Below, in pieces: positions 47,455 through 58,825 of a DNA stretch of 64,000 nucleotides. The stretch comes from Allacma fusca. Lineage: Eukaryota; Arthropoda; Collembola; Symphypleona; Sminthuridae. A program made the position numbers and the translations under genes. The stretch lies in the NCBI GenBank assembly GCA_947179485.1, contig OX359245.1, forward strand, positions 64,281,067 to 64,345,066. The letters run 5' to 3'. The notes under the pieces are model-generated. The model saw nothing but the letters and a program-made list of their open reading frames with translations. It was not told the DNA's origin and ran no database searches. Each line of letters starts with the position of its first letter. Position 1 is the first letter of the stretch.

Positions 47455-48830
47455 ATGGGGAAACAATCCAAAATTCAGCAGTACTCCGACACTTCAACAG
47501 AACGCAATGATTTAAAAAGACATGACCGAAACCGTACCGGAGAGAGATCCTACAAATGTCAACATTGAACCTACGTTAGTAGAAATTACAATAATTTTAA
47601 AACCCATGAAAGAGTACATAGCGGTGAGAAACCATTTAAATGTCGGCATTGTTCCTTCAAAACAGTTTATAAATCGAATTTGAAATCTCATGAAAAAAAC
47701 CACACAGGAGAGAGACCTTACAAATGTCAACATTGCACCTACGCCAGCAGAAATTACCATGATTTGAAAACCCATGAGAGAGTCCATACCGGTGAGAAAC
47801 CATTTAAATATCGGCATTGCTCTTTCAAAACAGCTTACAAATCTCATTTAAAGCCTCACGAGCAAAACCACACAGGAGAGAAACCATTTAAGTGTCGGCA
47901 TTGCTCTTTCAAAACAGCTCATAAATCTCATTTAGAATCTCACGAGCAAAACCACACAGGAGAGAAACCATTTAAGTGTCGACATTGCCCTTTCAAAACA
48001 GCTCTGAAGTCTAATTTGCAAGGACACGAACGATGTCATTCAGGTGAGAGACCTCATAAATGTACACTCTGCCCTTACACTGCAGCTCAAAGATCCCTTT
48101 TAGAAAGTCACGAAAGGACGCATACTGGAGAGAAGCCGTTTAAGTGTCGATCCTGCTCTTTCAAATCTGCCTATGAAGGCAGTTTGAGAAAGCACAAAGT
48201 AATCCATACTGGGGACAAGCCGTTTAAGTGCCGATATTGCTCTTTCAAAACAGCTCATAAAAGTAACTTGAGAATACACGAACGAATCCATACAGGGGAT
48301 ACGACTTTTAAGTGTCAACACTGCCCTTATGTTACTACACGAAATTCACATTTAATAACCCACAAAAAAAACACTCCGGAGTAGGGCCGTTTAAATGTCG
48401 CCGTTGCAACTACGCTACCACGCACAGGTCCCATTTAACAATCCATGAAAAACTTCATACGCGAGGTAACCTGAGTAAATTTGAACAGCCTGATAAGCTA
48501 CGAAGCTCCGTGACCCCTCGCAATCAGAAATTATTGCAGTCTGGAAAAAAGTCTCACAAGTGTAAGATTCCTCTTAAAACACCGAGTTATTTACAAGATT
48601 TAATTGAAGATGAGGAAGAATTTTATTGTGAGGATACTCAGCTCGACTCGTCGGATGACCAAGAAATTAATGAATCCTCCAGTGAAGAACGCTTTGAAAT
48701 TTTTATTTGTACAGAGTGCAATTATGCTTTATTTTCGGAGAAAGAGCTCTGCATGCACTACTCATTTTTCCACAAATTACCTGTCGTAAGTCTGAATACT
48801 GAAAGAACGGATTGCACAATACAGCAATAA
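47455..48830 (+). pseudogene. C2H2 zinc-finger gene, unit J, expanded to eleven fingers, nonsense and frameshift
   Basis: ATG 47455 (MGKQSKIQQYSDTSTERND) is closed after 37 codons by TGA at 47566, where the family has the second cysteine of finger 1. The frame is open again to 48384 (ORF from 47680) and then shifts by the loss of one base in the A run after CCCAC (near 48362), continuing to the stop at 48830. Counting through the breaks there are eleven tandem fingers against seven in K and L, with duplicated Y-x-R-N-Y and AHKSHL types, plus the final finger CTECNYALFSEKELCMHYSFFH and the acidic DLIEDEEEFYCEDTQLDSSDD. The largest array in the cluster, now inactive. Confidence 0.85.
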
Positions 48831-48861
48831 CTCAATGGAATTAAGTCTTGGTTGCATATCA

Positions 48862-48883
48862 TTGGACCGTGATAAAGGTCCAG
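48862..48883 (+). promoter_or_regulatory. 3-prime UTR stem-loop of unit J
   Basis: TTGGACC, loop GTGATAAA, GGTCCAG. One G-U pair of the other copies is an A-U pair here. Confidence 0.5.
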
Positions 48884-49039
48884 TTTTATGTGGTGAACTC
48901 CGTGTTTATTAGTGCTATTACTGAATGCTGTGCTTGTGTGTGTGTACATTCGAGCGTTTGTATGGTTGGTTCTGCTGTGTCTCGCAAATGTGTCAACCCT
49001 TTCTACGAAATTTTGAATCTATACTGTGACGTTTTTATG

Positions 49040-50395
49040 TAGTATGTAGTTGGCCAGGAAATTTGATTTTAATTGGATTAAACATGCCCTGTTTATTAAT
49101 ATGTGTACTAGTAGCAGCCCTGTGCTTCACAGGTGCAATTACTTGGATAGCTGGTAGTGTGAGGATGAGTGTAGAGGCTATAAATGTCTCAGGAATCAAG
49201 CCCAGTCGTGGAGACTTACTGTATGCCTAAATCTGGCGCGCTGATCTTCAGAGTAGAGCGCGAAATTTTAATAGCCACAAACTCCATCCCTAGGGCATTA
49301 TTTTATAAGGATGACAGCACACTGCCAATAATAATAACCTTCGACGCTATAAACAAGCACGAAAAGAGCTCTGTTCTGTAACTAGTGAACGTAAAACACC
49401 AGGTACTTTTGCTTACTTAGAATGATTGGGCTGAAGGTGACAAGGAATTTGAACAAACCATTTCACAGGTTCACTGACTATTTATAGCTACTTGAAGACT
49501 TTCCTTTTACAATACCTTGTAAATTGAAAGGAACAAAACTTTGTTGAAGGTTTTCAAACTATTTCTTACTCACAGGCAGCGTCGTCCCGAATCCACTTTA
49601 GCTCCTTGACTTTCCTTCGTTCTAGTCACGATTGTCAGAATTCCGAAGGAATGTCGCATGGAGTGGTTGTTTTAGCTGTAACTGTTATAGTAACACCAGT
49701 TTTAGCCCTGTCACCAGGGCTAAAAGTTTCAATAGACTTTCGAAAACTGAAAAACTGAAATAGAACATATTTACAATTTACACACAACGCTTGATAGACT
49801 ATCCTCTTTACAATGTATACCGAAGGATTCATGGATTCTCACCTCAATGTTTTTGCTAGACAACAACATTTCTGCGTGTTGATGATTCTACGGATTTTTT
49901 TGTAATTTACATAATTACTACAGACGTGTTTTACGGAAATATAATGAGGGATTGTGTCTTGTGTCTACGTAGTTGTTGTTGTTCTTGATTGTTCGGTTTA
50001 ACAACTCCCAGTGCTGAAATGATAATTTTATAAGCATTAAAACCGCTGAGGTAGTTTTAAGTGTCAGGGGTGATAAATACATCAAATAATTTTATTTTTG
50101 CCATAAGCCGTGCAGCTGGTTTGTAGTTGAAATAAAAATGCTTATTTCAGTTCCGAAAGTGTCATTTCAAAGCAATTTTTGTTATCCAAATTATTGCATT
50201 CCTCGCAGTATGACTCAAGTGTTTTATTTTTGGAATGCTTATCACGTAATCAGATTAAGGTATTTAAATTTTTTAATATCTACTTTGATTTTTTTTAAAT
50301 CTGAACAAATTGGCTGAAGCAAAACGTTATGCCGGGAATCAGTGTCTCAATACTTACAGTTATATCCAATCAAAATAATTTAAACAACTAACACA
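49040..50395. other. 3-prime flank of J and 5-prime flank of K
   Basis: Gene-free. The UTR of J is cut near 49110, before its poly(A) signal, and joined through about 200 bases of unknown origin (49110..49320, more GC-rich) to the flank type seen before A and C. Just before K stand ATACTTACAG and CAATCAAAAT; the TTACAG is shared with other units and may be a splice acceptor for a 5-prime UTR intron. Confidence 0.45.
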
Positions 50396-51508
50396 ATGGG
50401 GAAACAATCTAAAACTCAACAAGCCCGCGACGCTTCAGCAGAAGGCAATAATTTAAAAAGACCCGACCGAAGCCGTCCAGGAGGGAAACCTTACAAATGC
50501 CAAATTTGCTCCTTCGCTAGTAAAAGTTACAGTGAATTGAAAATCCATGGAAGAGTTCACACCGGCGATAAACCATTTAAATGTCGGCAATGCTCTTTCA
50601 AAACAGCTTATAAATATTATTTAAAATCTCACGAGCAAAACCACACAGGACAGAAACCATTTAAGTGTCGACATTGCCCTTTCAAAACAGCTCATAAGAC
50701 TAGTTTGAAAAAACACGAACAATGGCATAGAGGTGAGAAACCTCATAAATGTAAATTCTGCCCTTTCGCTGCAGTTCGAAGATCCTATTTAGAAATTCAC
50801 GAAAGGGTGCATACTGGAGAGAAGCCGTTCAAGTGTCGAACCTGCTCTTACAAATCAGTTTGTAAATGTAGTTTGAACCGCCACGAACGAACCCATACAG
50901 GGGAGAGACCTTTTAAGTGTCAACACTGTCCTTATGTTGCTACTCAGAGCTCGCATTTAAAATCCCACGAAAAAAAACACTCCGGGGAAAGACAGTTCCA
51001 ATGTCAACATTGCAATTACGCTACTACGAAAAGTTCCCGTTTCAAAATGCATGAAAAAATTCATATGCGAAGAAACCGGAGCAAACTCGAACACCCTGCA
51101 AAGCTCCGAAGCTCCTTGGCCCCTCGAAAACGATTGCAGTCTGGATTAAAGTCACTCAAGTGTAACATCCTTCCTAAAACTGCCACTGTGCTAACAGAGA
51201 ACTGTGAGACCGTTTATGATTTGGATTTGTCAACGAAACGAACCGTTAGAGTACCATATCATTTAAAAGATTTACTTGACAGTGACGAAGAATCTTATTG
51301 TCAGGATGCTCAATTTGACTGGTCATATGACCATGAAATTAACGAATCCTCGAGTCAAGCACGAGTTGAAATTTTTATTTGTAAGGAGTGCAATTATGCT
51401 TTATTTTCAGAGAAAGAGCTCTGCATGCACTACTCATTTTGCCACAAACTACCTGTAGTCAGACTGAGTACTGATAAAACGTATGGCACAATACAGATAC
51501 AGCAATAA
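50396..51508 (+). CDS. C2H2 zinc-finger protein, unit K, intact
   Basis: A 370-residue open frame starting in AACACAATGGGG. Seven C2H2 fingers lie at residues 35-55, 63-83, 91-111, 119-139, 147-167, 175-195 and 203-223, each C-x2-C-x12-H-x3-H, joined by TGxKPFKC-type linkers. A basic leader (1-34) precedes them. Residues 224-295 form a basic then polar linker, 294-320 is acidic, and a final finger (329-350, CKECNYALFSEKELCMHYSFCH) has C-x2-C-x12-H-x4-H spacing and no TGEKP linker. By family it is a nuclear DNA-binding protein, probably a transcription or chromatin regulator; its targets are unknown and no KRAB, BTB or ZAD domain is visible. Single exon; a stem-loop and AATAAA follow. L is the only other intact member. 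Confidence 0.9.
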   Translation: MGKQSKTQQARDASAEGNNLKRPDRSRPGGKPYKCQICSFASKSYSELKIHGRVHTGDKPFKCRQCSFKTAYKYYLKSHEQNHTGQKPFKCRHCPFKTAHKTSLKKHEQWHRGEKPHKCKFCPFAAVRRSYLEIHERVHTGEKPFKCRTCSYKSVCKCSLNRHERTHTGERPFKCQHCPYVATQSSHLKSHEKKHSGERQFQCQHCNYATTKSSRFKMHEKIHMRRNRSKLEHPAKLRSSLAPRKRLQSGLKSLKCNILPKTATVLTENCETVYDLDLSTKRTVRVPYHLKDLLDSDEESYCQDAQFDWSYDHEINESSSQARVEIFICKECNYALFSEKELCMHYSFCHKLPVVRLSTDKTYGTIQIQQ

Positions 51509-51539
51509 CTCAATGGAATTAATTGGTGGTTGCAAATCC

Positions 51540-51561
51540 TTGGACCGTGATAATGGTCCGG
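51540..51561 (+). promoter_or_regulatory. 3-prime UTR stem-loop of unit K
   Basis: TTGGACC (51540..51546), loop GTGATAAT, GGTCCGG (51555..51561), 32 bases after the stop. Pairing as RNA: five Watson-Crick and two G-U. Confidence 0.55.
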
Positions 51562-51821
51562 TTTTATGTGGTGAATTCCGGTTTTAGTAGTGCTATTACT
51601 GAATACTGTGCATGTGTGTGCGTACATTCCAGCGTTTGTATGGTTCTGCTAGCTCTCGAAAATGGGTCTACCCTTGCTATGAAATCCTGAACCTATGCTG
51701 TCACATTTTTATGTAGTAACATTTTATACTTATCAGCATTGTTTTTAATTTAGCCAGGAAATTTGATTTTAATTCGATTAAACATGTCCTGTTTATTAAT
51801 GTGTGTGTGAAGCATGCTAAC

Positions 51822-51827
51822 AATAAA
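51822..51827 (+). other. Poly(A) signal of unit K
   Basis: AATAAA in CTAACAATAAAAAG, about 315 bases after the stop codon. Confidence 0.65.
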
Positions 51828-54520
51828 AAGTATGTATTTATGAAGCGAAGTGGTATTATAAAATTACGTGCATTGGGAACCTGCTTATATGGGATCAAAC
51901 TTTTGAACGACTCAACTTTAAAATATGACACTAGTGCAGGTAATGTTTGCTTAGGTGTTTGGTCATAGATGTGAGTCTTGGATTTTGGATTTTCACATTT
52001 TTAAAAATAGCACTAATTTGAAACCATCAATAATGTTTCGAGTAAAATAGCATCTGAATTCGATAAGCACATCCCCCAATTTCAGCGTTAAATTCCAGAG
52101 TAATGAAATCGTTTTGCTTATATCACAACTGGAACAATGAATGGGAGAAACGCCATAATACAAATTAAATTAAACTTAAGGTTTAAATTCCATCGGACTT
52201 CAAACATTCCCTTAAATCAGGGTTTGTAATGTCAACGTGAAACTCATATTCAGAAGATCTATGCTCAAGCACTTGCACTTTGGTTGTAGTGTAGTTCCGT
52301 CTACTGCAAATAAAATGATATAATTTCAGCCAATCTTCATGCACTGAAATTGGAGACTTACCCGCCCTCCCCCCGTGCTAATGGATTTTCTGTTATTCGA
52401 TTTAATTCTTGTTTTAAACAAGTCTGATGGTTTTCCGCTGCAGCAAAAACTCCAAATGACTTATACTTATTTAATCGAATTCTTCTTAATTGAAGATGTT
52501 TGAATACAAAGCACTGAAATGTAAGGTCAACATATCTTGTATTTTCTAGACATGGGCGGAATAAATGGCATACTTTTCTTTCGCTCCGTTATTTAGGGAA
52601 CGGCAGGATCTCTTCAGCAGGAGAAGAGTCGTTTATTCCTAGAGAAGGTATATCTGACATCTGAATATTAGTTCGGAATTATAATTGAGGTAGAGTTTCA
52701 GCTAACTAATCGTTAGGGGTAGAGTATCGTGCTGGGAATGTTTCGATCCGCTCCCAACATTTCTCGTGTGACCTAGTCCAAGCTTAACCAAGTTATTTTT
52801 AATTTTTTATTGCAAGAAGCGCAGTTGTGCGTTATTGTCTGAGAAAGAGCTCTGCATGTAATCATTTTAAGTCATAATATAATTTAAGTATAACATTACG
52901 AGCTGAAGTAACGGATTTGAACAAAGGTGCCCAAATAACTCCGCCTACCCTGTGTTCTTCCTTAACGCAAAATGTTTACTGAATCTACATATAATAATGT
53001 ATGTACATTTGAACCACCAGATAGATCAGTCCATCCTATATGCTTCCTATATGTGAACACTAAGGCTATATTTACCGCCACATTTCAAAGACAAATTATC
53101 TCAACGAGTTCTTCTTGCTTTCGTTACGGACAGAGTAATCTTAAGGGCATTATACGGTTATCTAATTGCAAACCCTGTCTCAAGTAAATAGGATCGGAAT
53201 AGAATAGTTTGAGTTTGGTCACCCTGGCCAAAGTCCCCAGTTTGTCGCATCAGAGCAGAACAGTTTGTCGATATCGTCTATGTTTGCGCCCGGAAATGGT
53301 GCATAAATTTTACAAGGTTGGTCACAAGGGATGTTCCACTTAATCTTTCACAAATTAAATACCACATGAAACATTTTCCAAAGCTAGCTAAACAAGACAG
53401 TTGTGACAATGGAAATATATTAGCTGGCTGACAAAATAACTCATGGTACTGTCAATCCTACTCGAAATTACAATAATTGTAACAATTATTGTGCTCAAGG
53501 GCAAAATTCCACTAACAATAAGTGATCAAGTGTGTACAAAGTTTGCGATTTTCCGGAATTTTTAAAAGTTGTAATTTTGATGTGGTTTGGATGCATATCA
53601 AGGCGAGATTGCACGAACTTTTCACGCTTGAACCGAACTATAAAACGTAATCGGCAAAGTACGAGTAACGAATTATTCATTAATATTCAATCTGCCCGTT
53701 GCATATGCCATTAAATGAAAATGGCATTATTCAATAGCCCATTGATATGCATATAAATCTACAACGGTTGAGCCTAGATATTTCGTACGCTAGGATTTAG
53801 GTTCTTGCACCCAATTTCCCCTACAAGCCCCTTAATAAAATCCTCGTACCACATAAAAGACCTGCGAGTAGGCCAATACATAGAATAGGCGGACACCTTT
53901 GGGTTGCACATTATAGGAATAATTGAATTAAATTGTAGCTATCGTTGGTAAATTGGAAGCCATTCAAATGGAAGTCACCCGTAATCAATTCAACATTACA
54001 AACAAGTACATATGCATGTATTTATGTATTTGGCTGTGTATGACTACTAGGACATGAAGGCAAAGCATCGGGTACTTTTGTTTGTTATATCTGTAATTAT
54101 TATCCTAAAGGACAGCACCAATTTGAACAAACCCTTTCAAAGTTTCACATACTATTTATAGTTCCATGACGGATTTTCTTTTTATTTAATTACCTAGAAA
54201 AATAGAAAGGGAAATGGCTCTCCATTACTTCAATGGTTCAACTTGAATACACAACATAGTTGTGTATAGATGTGTTACAAGTGTTTGTGTGAAAGTGTGT
54301 TGTGTTTCAAGTGGTTTGTTTTGGAATACTTATCTCGAAACCAAATCGAGTTAATTTAATTTGGTGCATTTACTTCTATTTTAAAAAAATTCAGCTCATT
54401 CAAAATTCTAATCATCATAACTTCACCCAAGCAAAATGCTTTGTCATTAATCAGTATCTCAAATTTTAAAGCCACTTTAGTTACAGCTATCCAATGGAAA
54501 TTCCCTAATCAACCCACACA
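51828..54520. other. Background between K and L, with an empty hAT site and a finger fragment
   Basis: 51944..51970 is the unoccupied form of the flank that carries the TAGTGTTTCT element in the copies at 1..169 and 35441. 52540..54060 matches 18800..21750. 52812..52870 is a decayed copy of the last-finger coding segment (AGCGCAGTTGTGCGTTATT). A TATAAATCTACAAC stretch near 53754 is a candidate core promoter. No complete gene is seen. Confidence 0.45.
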
Positions 54521-55558
54521 ATGGGGAAACAATCTAAAACTGACCAGTCCCATGACGCTTCAACAGAACGTCAGAATTTAAAAAAACACGACCGAAGCCG
54601 TACAGGAGGGAAACCTTACAAATGTCAACATTGCACCTACGTTAGTAGAAATTACGATAATTTTAAAATCCATGAAAGGGTCCACACCGGCGAGAAACCA
54701 TTTAAATGTCGACAATGCTCTTTCAAAACAGCTTATAAATATCATTTAAAATCTCACGAGCAAAACCACACAGGAGAGAAACCATTTAAGTGTCGACATT
54801 GCCCTTTTAAAACAGCTCATAGGACTAGTTTGAGAGAACACGAACTATGGCATAGAGGTGAGAGACCTCATAAATGTCCACTCTGCCCTTTCGCTGCATT
54901 TCGAAGATCCTATTTAGAAATTCACGAAAGGGTACATACTGGAGAGAAGCCGTTCAAGTGTCGAACCTGCTCTTACAAATCAGCTTGTAAAGGTAGTTTG
55001 AAACGCCACGAACGAACCCATACAGGGGAAAGGCCTTTTAAGTGTCAACACTGCCCTTATGTTACTACACGAAATTCGCATTTACTAACCCACGAAAAAA
55101 AACACTCCGGAAAAGGACCGTTCAAATGTCGACGTTGCAACTACGCTACTACGCAAAGGTCCCATTTAAAAATGCATGACAAAATTCATATTACAGGAAA
55201 CCTGAGTAAACTCGAACAGCCTGATAAGCTACGAAGCTCCTTGTCCCCACAAAAACTATTGCAGTCTGGAAGAAAGTCTCACAAGTGTAAGATTCCTCTT
55301 AAAACACCGACTTATTCACAAGATTTAATTATCGAAGATGAGGAAGAATTTTATTGTCGGGATACTCAACTCGACTCGTGGGATGACCAGGAAATTAATG
55401 AATCTTCGAGTCAAGCACGTGTTGAAATTTTTATTTGTAAAGAGTGCAATTATCGTTTATTGTCGGAGAAAGAGCTCTGCATGCACTACTCATTTTTCCA
55501 CAAATTACCTGTGGTCTGTCTGAATACTAAAAGAACGGATTTCACAATACAGCAATAA
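54521..55558 (+). CDS. C2H2 zinc-finger protein, unit L, intact
   Basis: A 345-residue open frame starting in CACACAATGGGG (MGKQSKTDQSHDASTERQN). The seven fingers occupy the same residues as in K (35-223). The linker is shorter: it lacks the K segment around NCETVYDLDLSTKR and goes from HKCKIPLKTPTYSQ to the acidic IIEDEEEFYCRDTQLDSWDDQE. The final finger is at 306-327 (CKECNYRLLSEKELCMHYSFFH). K and L are nearly identical in the finger framework but differ at several predicted base-contacting residues in fingers 1, 2, 3, 5, 6 and 7, so they may bind different sites. Same inferred nuclear DNA-binding role; target unknown. Stem-loop and AATAAA follow. Confidence 0.9.
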   Translation: MGKQSKTDQSHDASTERQNLKKHDRSRTGGKPYKCQHCTYVSRNYDNFKIHERVHTGEKPFKCRQCSFKTAYKYHLKSHEQNHTGEKPFKCRHCPFKTAHRTSLREHELWHRGERPHKCPLCPFAAFRRSYLEIHERVHTGEKPFKCRTCSYKSACKGSLKRHERTHTGERPFKCQHCPYVTTRNSHLLTHEKKHSGKGPFKCRRCNYATTQRSHLKMHDKIHITGNLSKLEQPDKLRSSLSPQKLLQSGRKSHKCKIPLKTPTYSQDLIIEDEEEFYCRDTQLDSWDDQEINESSSQARVEIFICKECNYRLLSEKELCMHYSFFHKLPVVCLNTKRTDFTIQQ

Positions 55559-55589
55559 CTCAATGGAATTAAGTAGTGGTTGCATATCA

Positions 55590-55611
55590 CTGGACCGTGA
55601 TGATAGTCCAG
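55590..55611 (+). promoter_or_regulatory. 3-prime UTR stem-loop of unit L, covarying form
   Basis: CTGGAC pairs with GTCCAG around a ten-base loop. The two outer pairs that are G-U in K are C-G and U-A here, while the inner C-G pair is lost. Confidence 0.55.
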
Positions 55612-55882
55612 TTTTATGTGGTGAACTCCGTGTTTATTAGTGCTATTACTGAATGCTGCTTACTGAATGTGTGTGCGTACATTCGAGCTTGTATGTGGTT
55701 CTGCTGGGTCGCGAGAGTGTCTCAACCCTTTCTACAAAATTTTGAATCTATACTGTGACGTTTGTATTTAGTAACATATTATAATTATCACCAGAATTTT
55801 TAATTTTGCCAGGAAATTTGATTTTAATTCGATTAAACATGTCCTGTTTATCATTATCATGTGTGTATAACAGCATGCAGCC

Positions 55883-55888
55883 AATAAA
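55883..55888 (+). other. Poly(A) signal of unit L
   Basis: AATAAA in CAGCCAATAAAAAC, about 325 bases after the stop. Confidence 0.65.
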
Positions 55889-58650
55889 AACTATACGTAT
55901 GTAATTATGAAGCGAAGTGGCATTATAAAATTGTCTATGTGCAAAACCTGCTTCTATGGGATCAAACTTTTGAACGACTCAATTCAAAAATGTAAAACAA
56001 TCGCAATTAAATATTAACATTTTTATTGGGGAGGGGCGACTTACTGGGTGGCTCTGGGTTGAAGTTATAGTTGACATTCCAATGAGTCATAATATTTGTA
56101 CAAAATTAATACTAAGCGGTCCAGCGGCGTTATTATTATCCAAAATTAATTCAATCGGCACGTTACTGTATAGATCCTTTATTTTAATTTGTTATTTGCA
56201 CTTAGAATTCTAAAATGAGGGCGAAGTGTCTTAAATTTATGAACCAGTTTTAACAACTGGTACGACTTTTGAGGCTTTCCGATAATGCTCTTAAGTACTA
56301 TCAAAACTGCTTGGTTTTATTAGTATAGTGTTGCTAAAATATAAAAAAATCGCTACAAGATAATTCGAGGTTTTGTGTAGGGTGATATCAGCCACCGTTA
56401 TTAAAGTAGGATGAATTTTGAGTGTTTTCGAAGTTTCCAAATTTTTCTGGAAAACTATCAGGTCGATTTCAACCACATAAGCAATGACCATTACTATTTG
56501 CATAAGCAATATGCACAAAAGATTTCATTGAAATCGATTCAGTAGTTTTGGAGATAACGGTCATTTGACTTGAAGTTCAAAATTTCAATAAATGCTTTCT
56601 CAAAAACTATCCGGGCGATTCCCACCAAATTCGAATTCACACTTAAAGTTGGCACAAGTAAAGTACACAAAATATTTCATTGAAATCGGTGTAGTAGTTT
56701 TTGAGGTATCGTGTGGAAGAACCTTGTGTATTGTAAGATATTTGCGTAAGAAAATATGAAGTTAGAAATACGAGAGAATAGGACAATCCAGTTCATAAAA
56801 TTTCAACACAAGTAAAGCATCAATGCCAATTTTCATCATAAGCTCTCGGTTGATTTCTTCAATCAGACTCGCAATCAGTAACTAAGTAAAATATCCAGTT
56901 TTTCAAATGCAAATAGGATGTTAAAACCCTATATAATGTCACAATTGAATTTCTCAGATGTTCTGTCTTCCTAGATTATTACATTCAATGTGTTTACTTT
57001 TCAAATCAAACTGAATTATGCTAAAATTATACGTTTATGATATGCGTTCATACAATTTGGTCTGGTCCTTTGAAGAGGGTGGAAGGAAAGTCACAAGTCA
57101 ACATAACGAATGCTTTGGGCGCAGTATATTTTATATCATTAAAAGTATTGTGAGGTCCAGTCGACTCTTAATATAAAGACACTTGAACAGAAGGCATTTT
57201 TATGACTGCGAGCGACATGTCGTTTTAGGGATATTTTCATAGGAAAATATTCGACAAATTCTGTTAGTTTTGTAAAATTAATTTTTAATAAATTATTGTA
57301 CTACGTACACTGATTGTGAGATAAATTTTTAAATTTTGTTGGGGTGTTTCGCGAAAATTATTTTGTCAACAGGGAGTTTTAAACTTGCTTCGAACAGGGA
57401 AAGCATGACCAGCAGGGAAAATGAAAAAAATATTCCAGGGAGATTTACAAAAATCCGACCCCTGGCTGACGGAAAGGTATTCCCGTTGTTGCTGTTACGA
57501 ATTAAGGCCTGATTCAACTGATACACTGTGTTGATCTTTCATCAGTAAAGTAATTATAATTTAAATCCTCTCATCATCAGAATTTTAAGCCGATACATGC
57601 AACATAAGGACTCCTTGGAAATTCAAAATTTGAATATAATAATACTGATTATTATTACAACCTACGAAAAAAATTAAAATCAAAACGAGCATTGACTTCC
57701 ACAGGTTTCCATACCTTGCTACTTCATTGGATTGCATTTGCAAATTTAACTGAGCAAAATTTTAATTAACTGTTCTTCAACCTCTTACCTTTGATTGTAC
57801 TAAACCAATATTTTATTTTCAGATATTTACTTCACAAAAGCTTATACGTGAACACAATGGTACTTCTATTCAACGTAGTTACAGGTAACAAGAAATTTCT
57901 TTGCTTTTTCTAAGACGGAATCAAGATTCAATCCTTACCTGTATCCCTTCCTGTTTATGTAACTTGCGCCATTATAAACCGGAAATTCGTAAAGAAAAAA
58001 CATTACTTACAAGCTCTGTGGAGGAACGTTTTGTCTTTGGAATAATTTTGAGCAGCATTTACGGGATAGATAACTTTCAATAAACAACAGACAATGTAGG
58101 TCTGATCATCAAAGTCATAAAATCAAATCCACTCAACCTGTCCGAATAATAACTTCTTCCTGTAGTATCCGTAAGCATTGTAGAGTCCATCGGAACATAT
58201 CAAGGGAGTATTCGCGATCAAAATTTACGAAATCATTTGAAGAATTTACAATTTTGATTCGATTTTTACTCGCTCTCGTCACAGCTCAGACAAGTGGAAT
58301 TGTTATAAAAGACCAAAGGCCTGCGATACTCACCAGAAAGTTGACCCAACTCATTCCCTATTTGATTTTCATCATTTAGGAAAGTAAACTGGATAGACCT
58401 TAAAATTTTCAAGCTTGAAGTTCTGAAGTCTAGCGTAAAATTCCCTAAAATGTTTAATTCCATATTTTTGTGGAATTATTCGTGAATGTTTTTTTAACTC
58501 GTCATTGATTGTTTTTAGATACCGTTAAAATAATAGTAATTCGATTTAAAAAATACTCAAAGAATTGGATCTTGAGTGTGCAGAACCTAATAAATGAAAA
58601 AATTAAGGAATAAAAACTTACAACTTTAGGTTGGTGAGTTCGTATAATTA
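55889..58650. other. Gene-poor background downstream of L
   Basis: 56400..56730 contains two diverged copies of a unit ending in TTTCATTGAAATCG, each followed by AGTAGTTTTxGAG, a tandem or dispersed repeat. 56770..57160, 57470..57860 and 57960..58640 match the blocks after unit D. Open frames here are short and unconserved. Confidence 0.45.
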
Positions 58651-58825
58651 CAGGAAAAACTCGATATAACGGATGGCTCTACAACGGAAATTTAGTTACA
58701 CCGGACAGATTTGTTTGTCCGGCTCCCATATAACCAATGCTAAAATTATTGCATACAACGGACATTTTTTATAGCGGACAAATTTTACTGGTCCCCTGGA
58801 AATCCGTTATATCGAGTTTTTCCTG
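58651..58825. mobile_element. Pogo/Tigger-like short element (175 bp)
   Basis: The ends CAGGAAAAACTCGATATAAC and GTTATATCGAGTTTTTCCTG are perfect inverted repeats flanked by TA on both sides. The empty site is in the sister blocks near 40775 and 27525. Internal GGACA/TGTCC and TATAAC segments also mirror each other. Non-coding. TA duplication and end sequence fit the Tc1/mariner superfamily, Tigger/pogo type. Confidence 0.85.

Noticed and set aside
47512-47847. Long - strand open frames opposite the finger arrays (also 17175..17432, 22140..22403, 37534..37893)
   Set aside because: They are mirror images of the repeated finger codons (the reverse of TGEKPF and KSHE codons) and occur wherever an array is intact, so they are shadows rather than genes.
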